Of a DNA stretch of 64,000 nt, positions 17,044-25,621 are shown one piece after another. The notes beneath the pieces were generated by a model that was not told the DNA's origin, did not search any database, and worked only from the letters and a program-made list of their open reading frames with translations. Made by a program: the position numbers and the translations under genes. This stretch comes from Vicinamibacteria bacterium (GTDB taxonomy: Bacteria; Acidobacteriota; Vicinamibacteria; Fen-336): positions 186,001-250,000 of the forward strand of contig JAMQGV010000024.1 of the NCBI GenBank assembly GCA_025994075.1, in the 5' to 3' direction. Every line of letters starts with the position of its first letter. Within the stretch, counting starts at the first letter, position 1.

Positions 17044-18243
17044 GTGGCGCCCGACGCCACCGTGCTGGCGGTGGGCGACCACGACGTCTCGTCGTGGGAC
17101 CTCGCCGGGCGTCCCTACGCCCTCGTCCGCGACGGCGTCACCCACCGCCGCGGGCTCGACGGCGGGGTGCTGGCCAAGGGCCGGCACTGGAGCGGGGACG
17201 TCGCCACCCCGTTCCGCCGCCGGCTCGACGCGACGGAAGCGCGCGAGGTCGTGGAGTCCGCGCGGCGCGAGGCCGAGGCGGCGCTCGCCGCGCTGCCCGC
17301 GGACGCGCCTGCGGAGGCCGCGGAGCGGCTGCGCACGGTGGTCGCGTCGGACACGCAGGTGCTCGCGCGCGACGCCGCGCGCTTCCGCGAGATCTACTCG
17401 CCGCTCGGCATCCTGCCGCCCGACCAGTACCTCGCGATCGTCGTCCAGGCGACCGACGGCTGTTCCTGGAACCAGTGCCGCTTCTGCTCGCTCTACGCGG
17501 GCGTCTCCTTCCGCGTGCGCGAGGAGGCGGAGTTCCGCGCCCACCTGCGCGCGGTGCGCGACTACCTCGGCCCGGCGCTGCCGCTGCGGCGCAGCGTCTT
17601 CGTCGGCGCCGCCAACGCCCTGTGCGTCGCGCGCGCGCGGCTCGAGCCGCTGCTGCGCTCTGTCGGCGAGGTGTTCCCGGTCGTCGACGCCGCGCTGCCG
17701 GCCGCGGAACGCCGCGCCGTGCTCGCGGCGACCCCGGGTGCGGTCAGCGGCCTGCACGCGTTCGTCGACGCCTGGACCGGCGAGCGCAAGGAGGTCGACG
17801 AGTGGCGCGCTTACGCGGCGCTCGGCCTGCGCCGGGTCTACGTCGGCCTCGAGACCGGCGACCCGGCGCTGCTCGAGTTCCTCGCCAAGCCGGGCGACCC
17901 GGCGGACGCGGTCGCGCTGGTCGAGTCGCTGCACGCGGCGGGCATCGCGGCCGGCGTGATCGTGCTGGCGGGCGCCGGCGGGCGCCGCTTCGCCGCCGCT
18001 CACGCCCTTCGCACGGCGGAGGTGCTCGCGCAGATGCAGCTCCGCGCCGGCGACCTCGTCTACGTCTCCGACCTGCTGCCCGGCCACAACCCCGCCTACG
18101 CGCGCGCGGCCGGCGAAGCGGGCGTCGAGCCGCTGAGCGACGACGAGCTCGCGGCGCAGCGCGCGGCCCTGACCGCCGGACTCGCCCGCGGCCCGGGCGG
18201 GCCGAAGGTGGCCCGCTACGATCTGGACGAGTTCGTCTACTGA
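17044..18243 (+). CDS. Radical SAM protein with CX4CX2C cluster motif
   Basis: A 399-residue protein from GTG 17044. The iron-sulfur cysteines are Cys140, Cys145 and Cys148 in GCSWNQCRFCSLY, spaced CX4CX2C instead of the usual CX3CX2C; this spacing occurs in some COG1032-type radical SAM proteins. SAM-binding and barrel elements follow, including RVYVGLETGDP. The reaction and substrate are unknown. The frame stays open and protein-like upstream of 17044, and a CTG at 16996 would add 16 residues (LDPVTFAVLGRP), so the true start may be non-AUG. It follows the YIP1 gene by 61 bases. Confidence 0.82.
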   Translation: MAPDATVLAVGDHDVSSWDLAGRPYALVRDGVTHRRGLDGGVLAKGRHWSGDVATPFRRRLDATEAREVVESARREAEAALAALPADAPAEAAERLRTVVASDTQVLARDAARFREIYSPLGILPPDQYLAIVVQATDGCSWNQCRFCSLYAGVSFRVREEAEFRAHLRAVRDYLGPALPLRRSVFVGAANALCVARARLEPLLRSVGEVFPVVDAALPAAERRAVLAATPGAVSGLHAFVDAWTGERKEVDEWRAYAALGLRRVYVGLETGDPALLEFLAKPGDPADAVALVESLHAAGIAAGVIVLAGAGGRRFAAAHALRTAEVLAQMQLRAGDLVYVSDLLPGHNPAYARAAGEAGVEPLSDDELAAQRAALTAGLARGPGGPKVARYDLDEFVY

Positions 18244-18324
18244 ACCGTCGAGCTGACCCAGACTGGCGGCACCGAGCCACCCTCGCCGAACGAGGAAAGT
18301 CGCAGGGCCTCGCGCCCCTGACGC

Positions 18325-19122
18325 TCACGGCGTCGGCGAGGGGGACGCGACCGTCTCGTCGAGGCTGACGGAGAAGCGCTGGTAGTTGCCGTACTCCTGG
18401 ACCTGGCGCTTGCGGAAGCCCTTGAACAGCAGCACGCGGCCGGCGACCTCCGTCTCGATGCGGCGCGGCAGGTAGACGTCCCCCACCTCCGCGAACGCCA
18501 TCGACAGCGTCAGCGAGGACACCTTCGCGCCGAGGCCGAGCGCCCACTTGATCGCGCCCTCGTTGTGCATCCGCGCCCGCACCAGCTCGCCGCGGGCCTC
18601 GTCGACCCACAGCCGGCCGTGGACGCGGCGCAGCACGTTGTCGTTCTCCAGGTCGCGCTTGCCCGGGCGCGGCGCGAAGTCGAGGACCAGCAGGCCGTCC
18701 TCGCGGGCGACGGAGCGGAACGCGTAGCGCTCGAGGATGCGCGACAGCCGCGGCACCGGGTCCTCGACCAGCACGTCGCCGCGGCGGATCGCGTCCGCCT
18801 TCAGGGCGGCCTGGCGGTCCACCTCGGCCTGCCGCGCCGCGGACAGCGGCACGCCGTTCTCCTCGACCTGGCGCCGCACCGGCCGGCCCTCGACGTGGGT
18901 GACCAGCAGCTTGCGGGTCTTGCGCGACTTCGCGCGCCCGTCGCCGTGCAGCTCCTCGCGGATCTCGAGCAGGTCGTAGGTGTGGTCGTCGAGCGCCTTC
19001 TCGCGGCGGCGGGTGTTCTCGAGCAATGCGCGGGCGACCGCGTCGCCGTCGGGCAGCGGCGGTTCGGCGGCCGAGGCGGCCAGCGCCGCCACCAGCACTC
19101 CCGTCGCCAGCGCGCGGATCAG
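18325..19122 (-). CDS. Exported LolA-fold-like protein of unknown function, probable CTG start
   Basis: About 265 residues. The frame has no ATG or GTG near the beginning of a convincing signal peptide (IRALATGVLVAALAASAA); the only codon in position is CTG at 19122, which overlaps the upstream TGA as CTGA. The first in-frame GTG, at 19098, would remove half the signal. The mature part includes AFRSVAREDGLLVLDF, GRLWVDEARGELVRARM and GDVYLPRRIETEV, the pattern of outer-membrane lipoprotein-sorting (LolA/RseB-like) folds. A periplasmic lipid- or lipoprotein-binding role is possible but unproven. It is coupled to the GGDEF-PilZ gene. Confidence 0.7.
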   Translation of the reverse strand: MIRALATGVLVAALAASAAEPPLPDGDAVARALLENTRRREKALDDHTYDLLEIREELHGDGRAKSRKTRKLLVTHVEGRPVRRQVEENGVPLSAARQAEVDRQAALKADAIRRGDVLVEDPVPRLSRILERYAFRSVAREDGLLVLDFAPRPGKRDLENDNVLRRVHGRLWVDEARGELVRARMHNEGAIKWALGLGAKVSSLTLSMAFAEVGDVYLPRRIETEVAGRVLLFKGFRKRQVQEYGNYQRFSVSLDETVASPSPTP

Positions 19123-20261
19123 GGGCGCACGCGCTCGGGCAGCCGCGCGTCCTCGGCCAGCAGGCGCAGGCCGACCTCGAACTGGCCCTCGTGGTCGGGC
19201 GCCGGCAGCACGCGCACGACCTCGCCCACCATCGCTTCGCCGCCGACGGCCACATGCACCTGCTCGCCCAGGACCGGCGGCTGCGGCAGCCGCACCAGCA
19301 GGCCGCCGGCCGAGACGTTCTGCACCCGCCCTCGGCCGCGCCCCGCGCGAGCCGCCAGCCGCACCGGCACCGAGGCCGGCAGCCGCAGGTGGCGGCGGCG
19401 CTCGCCGGCCGACAGCAGGACGCGGTTCTTGCCCTCGGCCTTCGAGCGGTAGAGCAGCGCGTCGGCGCGCTCGATCAGGTGCTCGGGCGCCGAACCGTCC
19501 TCGGGGAAGCTCGAGACGCCGCCGGAGATCGTGACTCGCGGACCCTTGCCGCGGCGGAAGTGGTCGTCGATCCGGCGCCGGATGCGCTCGGCCACGACGT
19601 GGGCGCCGGGGCCGGCGGTGTCGGGCAGGATCACCGCGAACTCCTCGCCGCCGTAGCGCGCGGCCAGGTCGATCTCGCGCACGCACTCCTGGACGAGCGC
19701 CGCCACCTTGACGAGCACCCGGTCGCCGGTCAGGTGGCCGCGGCTGTCGTTGAGCTTCTTGAAGTTGTCGAGGTCGAACATCAGCAGCGACAGCGCATGG
19801 CCGTGGCGCCGCGCGCGCAGCACCTCGCGGCGCAGCGCCTGGGCGAAGAACGCGTGGTTGTACAGGCCAGTCAGCCCGTCGCAGGTCGCGGAGCGCTCGG
19901 TGCGCTCGTAGATCGAGATCTCGATCACCGTCGGGCTGCGCAGCTCCTTCGCGAAGTTGGCGAAGTAGTCGAGCAGCGCCACCCGCAGCCCCGGGTCGCG
20001 CCCCAGCCGCTCCTGCAGCAGCGCGCGGTGGCCCAGGATGCGCTTCCAGTGGCGCTGCGCCGTGGTCTCGGAGAAGTCGAGGTGGACCAGGATCGACAGC
20101 AGCGCCGAGTGGACGGGGTGGCCGTGGGCGCCGTGCCGGGCCAGGATCTCGAGCAGCTCGGCATCGTCGGGCGGCTGCTTGGCGAGCAGCTCCAGCAGCT
20201 CGTGGCGGAACGCGATCACCTCGGCGGCGGGAGTCGTGACGCGCGGTGCGGGGCGGGGCAC
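19119..20261 (-). CDS. Diguanylate cyclase with C-terminal PilZ domain
   Basis: A 380-residue cytoplasmic protein. An alpha-helical N-terminal part (1-120) of unknown fold precedes a GGDEF domain with GGEEF at residues 204-208 and an intact inhibitory RxxD site (R195-D198) five residues before it, so it should make c-di-GMP from GTP and be product-inhibited. A PilZ domain follows from about residue 290, with the RRRHLRL and NVSAGG motifs that bind c-di-GMP. Synthesis and sensing in one chain suggest self-regulated output. The next gene overlaps its stop. Confidence 0.92.
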   Translation of the reverse strand: MPRPAPRVTTPAAEVIAFRHELLELLAKQPPDDAELLEILARHGAHGHPVHSALLSILVHLDFSETTAQRHWKRILGHRALLQERLGRDPGLRVALLDYFANFAKELRSPTVIEISIYERTERSATCDGLTGLYNHAFFAQALRREVLRARRHGHALSLLMFDLDNFKKLNDSRGHLTGDRVLVKVAALVQECVREIDLAARYGGEEFAVILPDTAGPGAHVVAERIRRRIDDHFRRGKGPRVTISGGVSSFPEDGSAPEHLIERADALLYRSKAEGKNRVLLSAGERRRHLRLPASVPVRLAARAGRGRGRVQNVSAGGLLVRLPQPPVLGEQVHVAVGGEAMVGEVVRVLPAPDHEGQFEVGLRLLAEDARLPERVRP

Positions 20262-20287
20262 GGGAGTGTCGTTATGATAGCGCTTCG

Positions 20288-20650
20288 ATGAAGCTGCTGG
20301 CCCGCATCGTCGGCAACGCGCTCGCGCTGCTGGCCACCCAGGTGGTTCCCGGCATCCGCTTCGAGGGCGATGCCGTGCAACTGCTGCTGGCCGGCGCCGC
20401 GCTCGGCCTGTTCAACCTCGTCGTGCGCCCGCTGGTGATGCTGCTCTCGCTGCCGGCGCTGATCGTCACTCTCGGCCTGTTCTACTTCGTCCTCAACGGC
20501 CTGCTGCTGATGGCCTTCGCCTGGCTGATGCCGAGCTACAGCGTGGACGGCCTGCTCGCCGGCATGCTCGGCAGCCTGGTGATCGCGGTCGTCAACTGGG
20601 CGCTCGGCGCCGTGTTCGGCGGCGACGAGAAGAAGAAGGACGAGAAGTAG
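20288..20650 (+). CDS. Phage-holin-family (superfamily IV) small membrane protein
   Basis: A 120-residue protein with four predicted membrane helices and a charged tail [10 protein letters not shown]. The pattern [32 protein letters not shown] is typical of the widespread YvlD/DUF360-type family that databases label as phage holin IV; most members are chromosomal and are not phage lysis proteins. ATG 20288 is used; an in-frame ATG 14 codons upstream lacks support. A TATGAT box at 20273-20278 may be its -10 element but no -35 is visible. Confidence 0.85.
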   Translation: MKLLARIVGNALALLATQVVPGIRFEGDAVQLLLAGAALGLFNLVVRPLVMLLSLPALIVTLGLFYFVLNGLLLMAFAWLMPSYSVDGLLAGMLGSLVIAVVNWALGAVFGGDEKKKDEK

Positions 20651-20656
20651 CGGCCG

Positions 20657-21655
20657 CTACATCGCGGCGGCGATCGCTTCCGCGATCTCCGTCGTGCCGG
20701 CCGTGCCGCCGAGGTCGCGCGTCAGCTTGGTGCCGGCCTTCAGCACGGCGTCGACGCCGCCGCGCACGCGGTCGGCCGCCGCGTGTTCGCCGAGGTGGTC
20801 GAGCATCATCGCGGCCGACAGCACCAGCGCGATCGGGTTCGCCATGTTCTTGCCCGCGATGTCCGGCGCGCTGCCGTGGACCGCCTCGAAGATGGCGCCG
20901 TACTCGCCGATGTTGGCGCCCGGCGCCATGCCGAGGCCGCCGATGAAGCCGGCGCACAGGTCGGAGACGATGTCGCCGTAGAGGTTCTCCAGCAGCAGCA
21001 TGTCGAAGCGGGTCGGGTCGAGCACGAGCTGCATGCAGCAGTTGTCGACGATGATCTCGTCGTAGCGGATCTCGGGGTAGTCCTTCGCCACGCCGCGGGC
21101 GCAGTCGAGGAACAGCCCGTCCGAGAGCTTCATGATGTTGGCCTTGTGCACCGCCGTCACCCGCTTGCGGCCGTGGGTCCGCGCGTACTCGAACGCGTAG
21201 CGCGCGATCCGGGTCGAGGCCTTCTCCGTGATGATCTTGATCGACTCGACGACGCCCGGCACCACGACGTGCTCGAGGCCGGAGTAGAGGTCCTCGGTGT
21301 TCTCGCGGACGATGATCAGGTCCACGCCGTCGTAGCGGCTCTTGACGCCGTGCAGGGTCTCGACCGGCCGCACGTTGGCGTAGAGGTCGAGTTCCTTGCG
21401 CAGCGCCACGTTGATCGAGCGGTGCCCGGAGCCGACCGGGGTCTCGGTCGGGCCCTTGAGCGCCACCTTGTTGCGGCGGATCGAGGCCAGCACCGCCTCC
21501 GGCAGCGCGCTCCCGTGGGTCGCCAGCGCCTGCAGCCCGGCGTGCTGGGTCTCCCACTCGAACTGCAGGCCGGTCGCGCTCAGCACCCGCACCGCCGCGG
21601 CCGCCACCTCGGGGCCGATGCCGTCGCCGGGGATCAGGGTGATCGTGTACGCCAT
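20657..21655 (-). CDS. NAD-dependent isocitrate dehydrogenase
   Basis: A 332-residue member of the isocitrate/isopropylmalate dehydrogenase family. The substrate loop [21 protein letters not shown] carries the Ser-x-Asn pair that distinguishes isocitrate from isopropylmalate enzymes. Later motifs are [34 protein letters not shown] and the cofactor segment [15 protein letters not shown], whose Asp favours NAD. It would convert isocitrate to 2-oxoglutarate in the TCA cycle. It stands between the holin-like gene and the LOG gene, 25 bases after the LOG stop, so the two leftward genes may be co-transcribed. Confidence 0.9.
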   Translation of the reverse strand: MAYTITLIPGDGIGPEVAAAAVRVLSATGLQFEWETQHAGLQALATHGSALPEAVLASIRRNKVALKGPTETPVGSGHRSINVALRKELDLYANVRPVETLHGVKSRYDGVDLIIVRENTEDLYSGLEHVVVPGVVESIKIITEKASTRIARYAFEYARTHGRKRVTAVHKANIMKLSDGLFLDCARGVAKDYPEIRYDEIIVDNCCMQLVLDPTRFDMLLLENLYGDIVSDLCAGFIGGLGMAPGANIGEYGAIFEAVHGSAPDIAGKNMANPIALVLSAAMMLDHLGEHAAADRVRGGVDAVLKAGTKLTRDLGGTAGTTEIAEAIAAAM

Positions 21656-21680
21656 CGCTCGTCGCTCCTCGCGGGCCGCG

Positions 21681-22346
<666 letters not shown>

Positions 22347-22416
22347 AGACTTAGCATGTTACCTCAAGCCCCGGCCCGGCCGGGAACCCGGCGCCGGCCT
22401 CGGGCGTTATCCGGAT

Positions 22417-22803
22417 GTGAGGAGCGTCCGCCTGCTGGCCGGCCTGTTGCTGCTGCCGCTGCTCGGCTGCCTGCGGGTGGAGGTGTCGCGCACGTCCGAC
22501 CCCGGCCCGGCGTTCGCGCAGGCCCGGCGCGAGGCGCTGCGCCTCCAGGGGCGGCCCGGCCCTCCCCACGAGCTGGGCGCCCTGGTGTGGAGCGCCGAGG
22601 AGAAGCGGCTCGTGCGCGCGCGGGTGCCGATGTGGCTGGTCCGCAAGTTCGACCGCGAGCGCGACCCCGGCGACGAGGGCGGCGTGAGCGCCCGGCTCGC
22701 CCGGCGCCTGTCGGTGCGCGACCTGGACCGCGCGGGGCTCGGCGTGCTCTTCGAGCTCGAAGAAGCGGAGCCGGGCGAGCGGGTGCTCGTATGGTTGCGG
22801 TGA
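22417..22803 (+). CDS. Small lipoprotein of unknown function
   Basis: A 128-residue protein from GTG 22417. A short charged N-terminus and a hydrophobic stretch end in the lipobox LLGC, with the modified Cys at residue 18. The mature part is highly charged (RTSDPGPAFAQARREALRL, later VRKFDRERDPGDEGG) with no recognised domain. It is the first gene of the ECF sigma operon, and its end overlaps the sigma-factor start. It might be an envelope signal or target of that regulon. Confidence 0.7.
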   Translation: MRSVRLLAGLLLLPLLGCLRVEVSRTSDPGPAFAQARREALRLQGRPGPPHELGALVWSAEEKRLVRARVPMWLVRKFDRERDPGDEGGVSARLARRLSVRDLDRAGLGVLFELEEAEPGERVLVWLR

Positions 22804-23408
22804 GCCTCGACGCGGCCCCGCTCGTGGCATCCTCGGCCCCGATCCCCGTGGAAGCCAGCGATCGCGAGCTGATGGCGCGGCTGGTGGCAGGCGACCGCGA
22901 GGCGCTCGCGCCGCTGGTCGAGCGCCACTACCGCCGCCTGTACCGGATCGCGCTGTCGTACCTGCGCGACCCCGACGACGCGCTCGACTGCGTGCAGGAG
23001 GCGTTCGTCAAGGTGGTCGAGCGGGCCGGCTCCTGGCGCGACAGCGCGGACGTCGGCCCGTGGCTGACCCGCATCCTGGTCAACCAGGCGATCGACCGCT
23101 ACCGGCGCAGCAAGCGGCGCGGCCGCTTCATGGAGCCGCTGGCCGAAGGCGACCACGACCAGGCGCTCGAGTGCGTGCAGCCGGCGCCCGACCGCGGCGT
23201 CGCCGGCCGCGAGACGCGGGCCCGCGTCGACGCCGCGCTGCGCGGCCTGCCCGCGACCCAGCGCGCCGTGTTCGTGCTGCGCCACTACGAGGAGCACACT
23301 CTCGACGAGATCGCCCGCACCCTCGGGCTCTCGCTCGGCACCGTCAAGAGCAGCCTGCATCGCGCGCTCCAGCGCGTGCGGCAGCGGCTGCTGGACCTGC
23401 GCCCATGA
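22791..23408 (+). CDS. ECF-family RNA polymerase sigma factor
   Basis: A 205-residue sigma factor. Region 2 is LVERHYRRLYRIALSYLRD with DALDCVQEAFVKVV and LTRILVNQAIDRYRR; region 4 is LPATQRAVFVLRHYEEHTL and LSLGTVKSSLHRALQRVR. Two starts are possible: ATG 22791, overlapping the lipoprotein gene by 13 bases, or GTG 22800, giving a GTGA overlap like others here. It is followed at once by a zinc-type anti-sigma factor, so it probably responds to envelope or redox stress. Confidence 0.93.
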   Translation: MVAVSLDAAPLVASSAPIPVEASDRELMARLVAGDREALAPLVERHYRRLYRIALSYLRDPDDALDCVQEAFVKVVERAGSWRDSADVGPWLTRILVNQAIDRYRRSKRRGRFMEPLAEGDHDQALECVQPAPDRGVAGRETRARVDAALRGLPATQRAVFVLRHYEEHTLDEIARTLGLSLGTVKSSLHRALQRVRQRLLDLRP

Positions 23409-24184
23409 ATCCCCTCGCCCGCCTGCTCCATCACCACCACCAGCGCGCGACGGCCCTGCTGGCGACCGGCGCCCTCACGGGCCGCGAGCGCGACCGCGCC
23501 GTGCGCCACCTGCACGGCTGCGCGGCGTGCCGGGCCGAGCACGAGGCGCTGCGCGCCGCGCTCGACGCGATCCCGCGTGACGAGCACCTGTGGAGCGAGC
23601 CGCCGCTGGCGGCCGGGGCGCTCGCGGCCCGGGTGCGGGCGCAGCTCGACGCCAGGGCCGCCGCTGCCCGCGCGCCGCGCTGGCGACTGGTCGCCGGCGC
23701 CGCTTCGCTCGTCGCCTGCGCCGCGCTGGCGATGATGATGACGATGCCGGGTGGCGAGCGCGCTGCCGCCCCGGGCACGAGCGTGGCGGAGCCGCAGGCG
23801 GCGGTCAGCCCGGAGCTGCTGGACCGGATCGAGCGCAACCTGGCCCGCGAGCAGGCCGCGCGCTACCTCGACGACGCCCAGGCGCTGCTGGTGGCGGTCG
23901 CCACGCCGATCGACGCCGGTCACCCGGGCGGCACGCTCGACCTGGCCGACGAGACGGCCCGCAGCCGCGTGCTGCTCGAGCGGCGCGCGCTGCTCGTCGA
24001 CCTCGACCACGACGCCGTGGCCGGCGCGCGACCGCTGCTCGACGACGTCTCCGACGTGCTGCGCGAGGTGGCGGAACTGCCGGCTGCCGTGCGCCGCTCC
24101 GACCTGCGGCCGGTGCAGGACGAGATCCGCCGCCGCCGGCTGATCATGAAGGCCGACCTGCTGGCCCGGGAGCTCCAGGGATGA
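23405..24184 (+). CDS. Membrane-bound zinc-binding anti-sigma factor
   Basis: A 259-residue protein overlapping the sigma stop as ATGA. The N-terminal cytoplasmic part has the HxxxCxxC zinc motif (His35, Cys39, Cys42). One membrane helix lies near residues 94-114 (LVAGAASLVACAALAMMM), and a periplasmic sensor domain of about 140 helical residues follows. An N-terminal HHHH cluster (residues 9-12) is unusual. It should sequester the adjacent ECF factor until an envelope signal triggers release. The sensor domain is not one I recognise. Confidence 0.85.
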   Translation: MNPLARLLHHHHQRATALLATGALTGRERDRAVRHLHGCAACRAEHEALRAALDAIPRDEHLWSEPPLAAGALAARVRAQLDARAAAARAPRWRLVAGAASLVACAALAMMMTMPGGERAAAPGTSVAEPQAAVSPELLDRIERNLAREQAARYLDDAQALLVAVATPIDAGHPGGTLDLADETARSRVLLERRALLVDLDHDAVAGARPLLDDVSDVLREVAELPAAVRRSDLRPVQDEIRRRRLIMKADLLARELQG

Positions 24185-25029
24185 AGCGGACGAAGCGCGC
24201 GGCCCTGTTCCTGCTGTGCGCGGCGCTGGCCGCGGCGCCGGTGGCCGCCACCGCTCCGGCGGAAGCCGACGTGCGCAGCGCCAAGGCGCTGTTCTTCGAC
24301 AAGCGCTACCCGGAGGCGCGCGCGATCTGGGAACCGCTCGCCGCCGGCCGCGGTCCCGAGGCCGACGCGGCCGCCTACTGGGTGGCGCGCTGCAGCGAGG
24401 GGGCCGGCGAGCACGAGCGCGCGTTCCGCGAGTACACGAGCTTCCTGACCCGGCGCCCGGCCGACTCGACCCTCGTCGAGGAGGCGCGCACCGCGCGGGT
24501 GTCGCTGGCCGCGCGGCTCTTCCGCGGCGGCAGGGCGAACTACCTCAACCCGCTGCGCGAGGCGCTCGGCGACCGCAACCGCACCGTGCGCTACTTCGCG
24601 GCACTGCAGGTCGCCGGTCTCGGCGGCGAGGCGGGGGCGCTGGCGGTGCCGGTGCTGCGCGAGATCGTGGCCAGCGAGCGCGATCCCGACCTGGTCGACC
24701 GCGCCCGCCTCCACCTGCTGCGGCTCGACCCGGCCTCGCTCGCCGGGGGCGGCGGCGGGGCCGCGCCGCCCGCGCCGCGGGCGGGGCGCGCGGAGTGGGT
24801 CAAGGTGCGGATCTTCGAGCGCGGCCAGAGCCAGCCGAAGCTGTCGCTGAACGTGCCGTTCGCGCTGGCCGACCTGCTGTTCAAGGCGCTGCCCGACGAC
24901 GTGCGCCGCGAGTTGCGCGCCGAGGGCTACGACGCCGATTCGCTGTGGGACAAGCTGCGCGCGCTGCCGCCGACGCGGATCCTCGAGGTCGAGGGCGAAG
25001 GCGACCGGGTGCAGATCTGGATCGAGTGA
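24181..25029 (+). CDS. Exported TPR/HEAT protein with SHOCT-like C-terminal domain
   Basis: A 282-residue periplasmic protein overlapping the anti-sigma stop as ATGA. A signal peptide covers residues 1-23. TPR-like repeats span about 30-95 and HEAT-like repeats about 118-182 (LREALGDRNRTVRYFAALQ). After a Gly/Ala linker, residues 206-282 form a domain (WVKVRIFERG, LSLNVPFALADLLF, ILEVEGEGDRVQIWIE) that resembles the C-terminal SHOCT-like domain of YvlB/LiaX-type envelope-stress proteins. The same domain is repeated in the next gene. It is a likely effector of the sigma/anti-sigma pair. Confidence 0.8.
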   Translation: MKRTKRAALFLLCAALAAAPVAATAPAEADVRSAKALFFDKRYPEARAIWEPLAAGRGPEADAAAYWVARCSEGAGEHERAFREYTSFLTRRPADSTLVEEARTARVSLAARLFRGGRANYLNPLREALGDRNRTVRYFAALQVAGLGGEAGALAVPVLREIVASERDPDLVDRARLHLLRLDPASLAGGGGGAAPPAPRAGRAEWVKVRIFERGQSQPKLSLNVPFALADLLFKALPDDVRRELRAEGYDADSLWDKLRALPPTRILEVEGEGDRVQIWIE

Positions 25030-25037
25030 GGGCGGGG

Positions 25038-25472
25038 ATGAAGAAGCGAATCGCGATCGCGCTGGGCGTGTGCGCGGCGCTCGGGCTGACGGCCTTCGCG
25101 GCCGACGACGACCTCGAGGTGGTGAAGCGCGCCACCCAGGCGGCGCCGCAGGTGGAAGCGACGCCGCTGGCGAAGGCGCCGTCCGCCGCGAACCCGGCGA
25201 ACGCGACGCGCGGGGAGAAGCCGACCTGGTTCAAGGTCGAGGTCTTCGACAAGGCGAGCGGCAAGCGCCGCGTCAGCGTCAACCTGCCGCTGGCGGTGGT
25301 CGAGATCTTCGGCGACGAGGTGCCGGTGCACTGGAGCTGCGGCGACAAGGCCGCGGCGAAGGAGCCCCACTGCGGCCTCAAGCTCAAGGAGGTCCTGGCC
25401 CAGCTCCAGAAGGGTCAGCCCCTCGTCGAGGTCGAGAAGGACACAGAGCGCATCCGCGTCTGGGTCGAATAA
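25038..25472 (+). CDS. Small exported protein with SHOCT-like domain
   Basis: A 144-residue protein with a signal peptide (residues 1-21). Residues 64-144 repeat the C-terminal domain of the preceding protein: WFKVEVFDKASGKRRVSVNLPL and LVEVEKDTERIRVWVE. An insertion holds two cysteines (Cys101 and Cys112 in WSCGDK and PHCGLK), which could form a disulfide or bind metal. The central linker is Ala/Pro-rich. It begins eight bases after the previous stop and ends the operon. Function is unknown. Confidence 0.78.
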   Translation: MKKRIAIALGVCAALGLTAFAADDDLEVVKRATQAAPQVEATPLAKAPSAANPANATRGEKPTWFKVEVFDKASGKRRVSVNLPLAVVEIFGDEVPVHWSCGDKAAAKEPHCGLKLKEVLAQLQKGQPLVEVEKDTERIRVWVE

Positions 25473-25474
25473 TG

Positions 25475-25592
25475 GGGTTCGGGGCGGAGGAGGGTTCGTA
25501 GTCCGACGTAGCGTCGACGGCGGCTCGCGCCGGAAGTGAATTCCGGCGCTCGGGCCGCTGGGCTCCGTCGCCTTGCTCCTCCGCCCAGACCC
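25475..25592. repeat. Long imperfect inverted repeat between convergent genes
   Basis: Outer arms of 11 bases (25482-25492 and 25576-25586) are perfectly complementary and extend outward through GGGT/ACCC. A central hairpin has nine-base arms (25527-25535 and 25541-25549) around a GTGAA loop, and the segments between also pair in part. The whole 149-bp gap between the ECF operon and the leftward VWA genes could fold into one extended stem. It has no T-run, so it may be a bidirectional terminator or a structured RNA element. Confidence 0.55.
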
Positions 25593-25621
25593 GGGGAGCG
25601 CAGATCGGTTCTCTTTTGGGT

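Noticed and set aside
18244..18324. Small hairpins between the radical SAM and LolA-like genes
   Set aside because: Stems are only five to six bases with no T-run and are not distinguishable from chance in this GC content.
20288..20650. Phage remnant suggested by the holin family name
   Set aside because: No lysin, portal, tail or integrase genes are nearby. Proteins of this family are mostly ordinary chromosomal membrane proteins.
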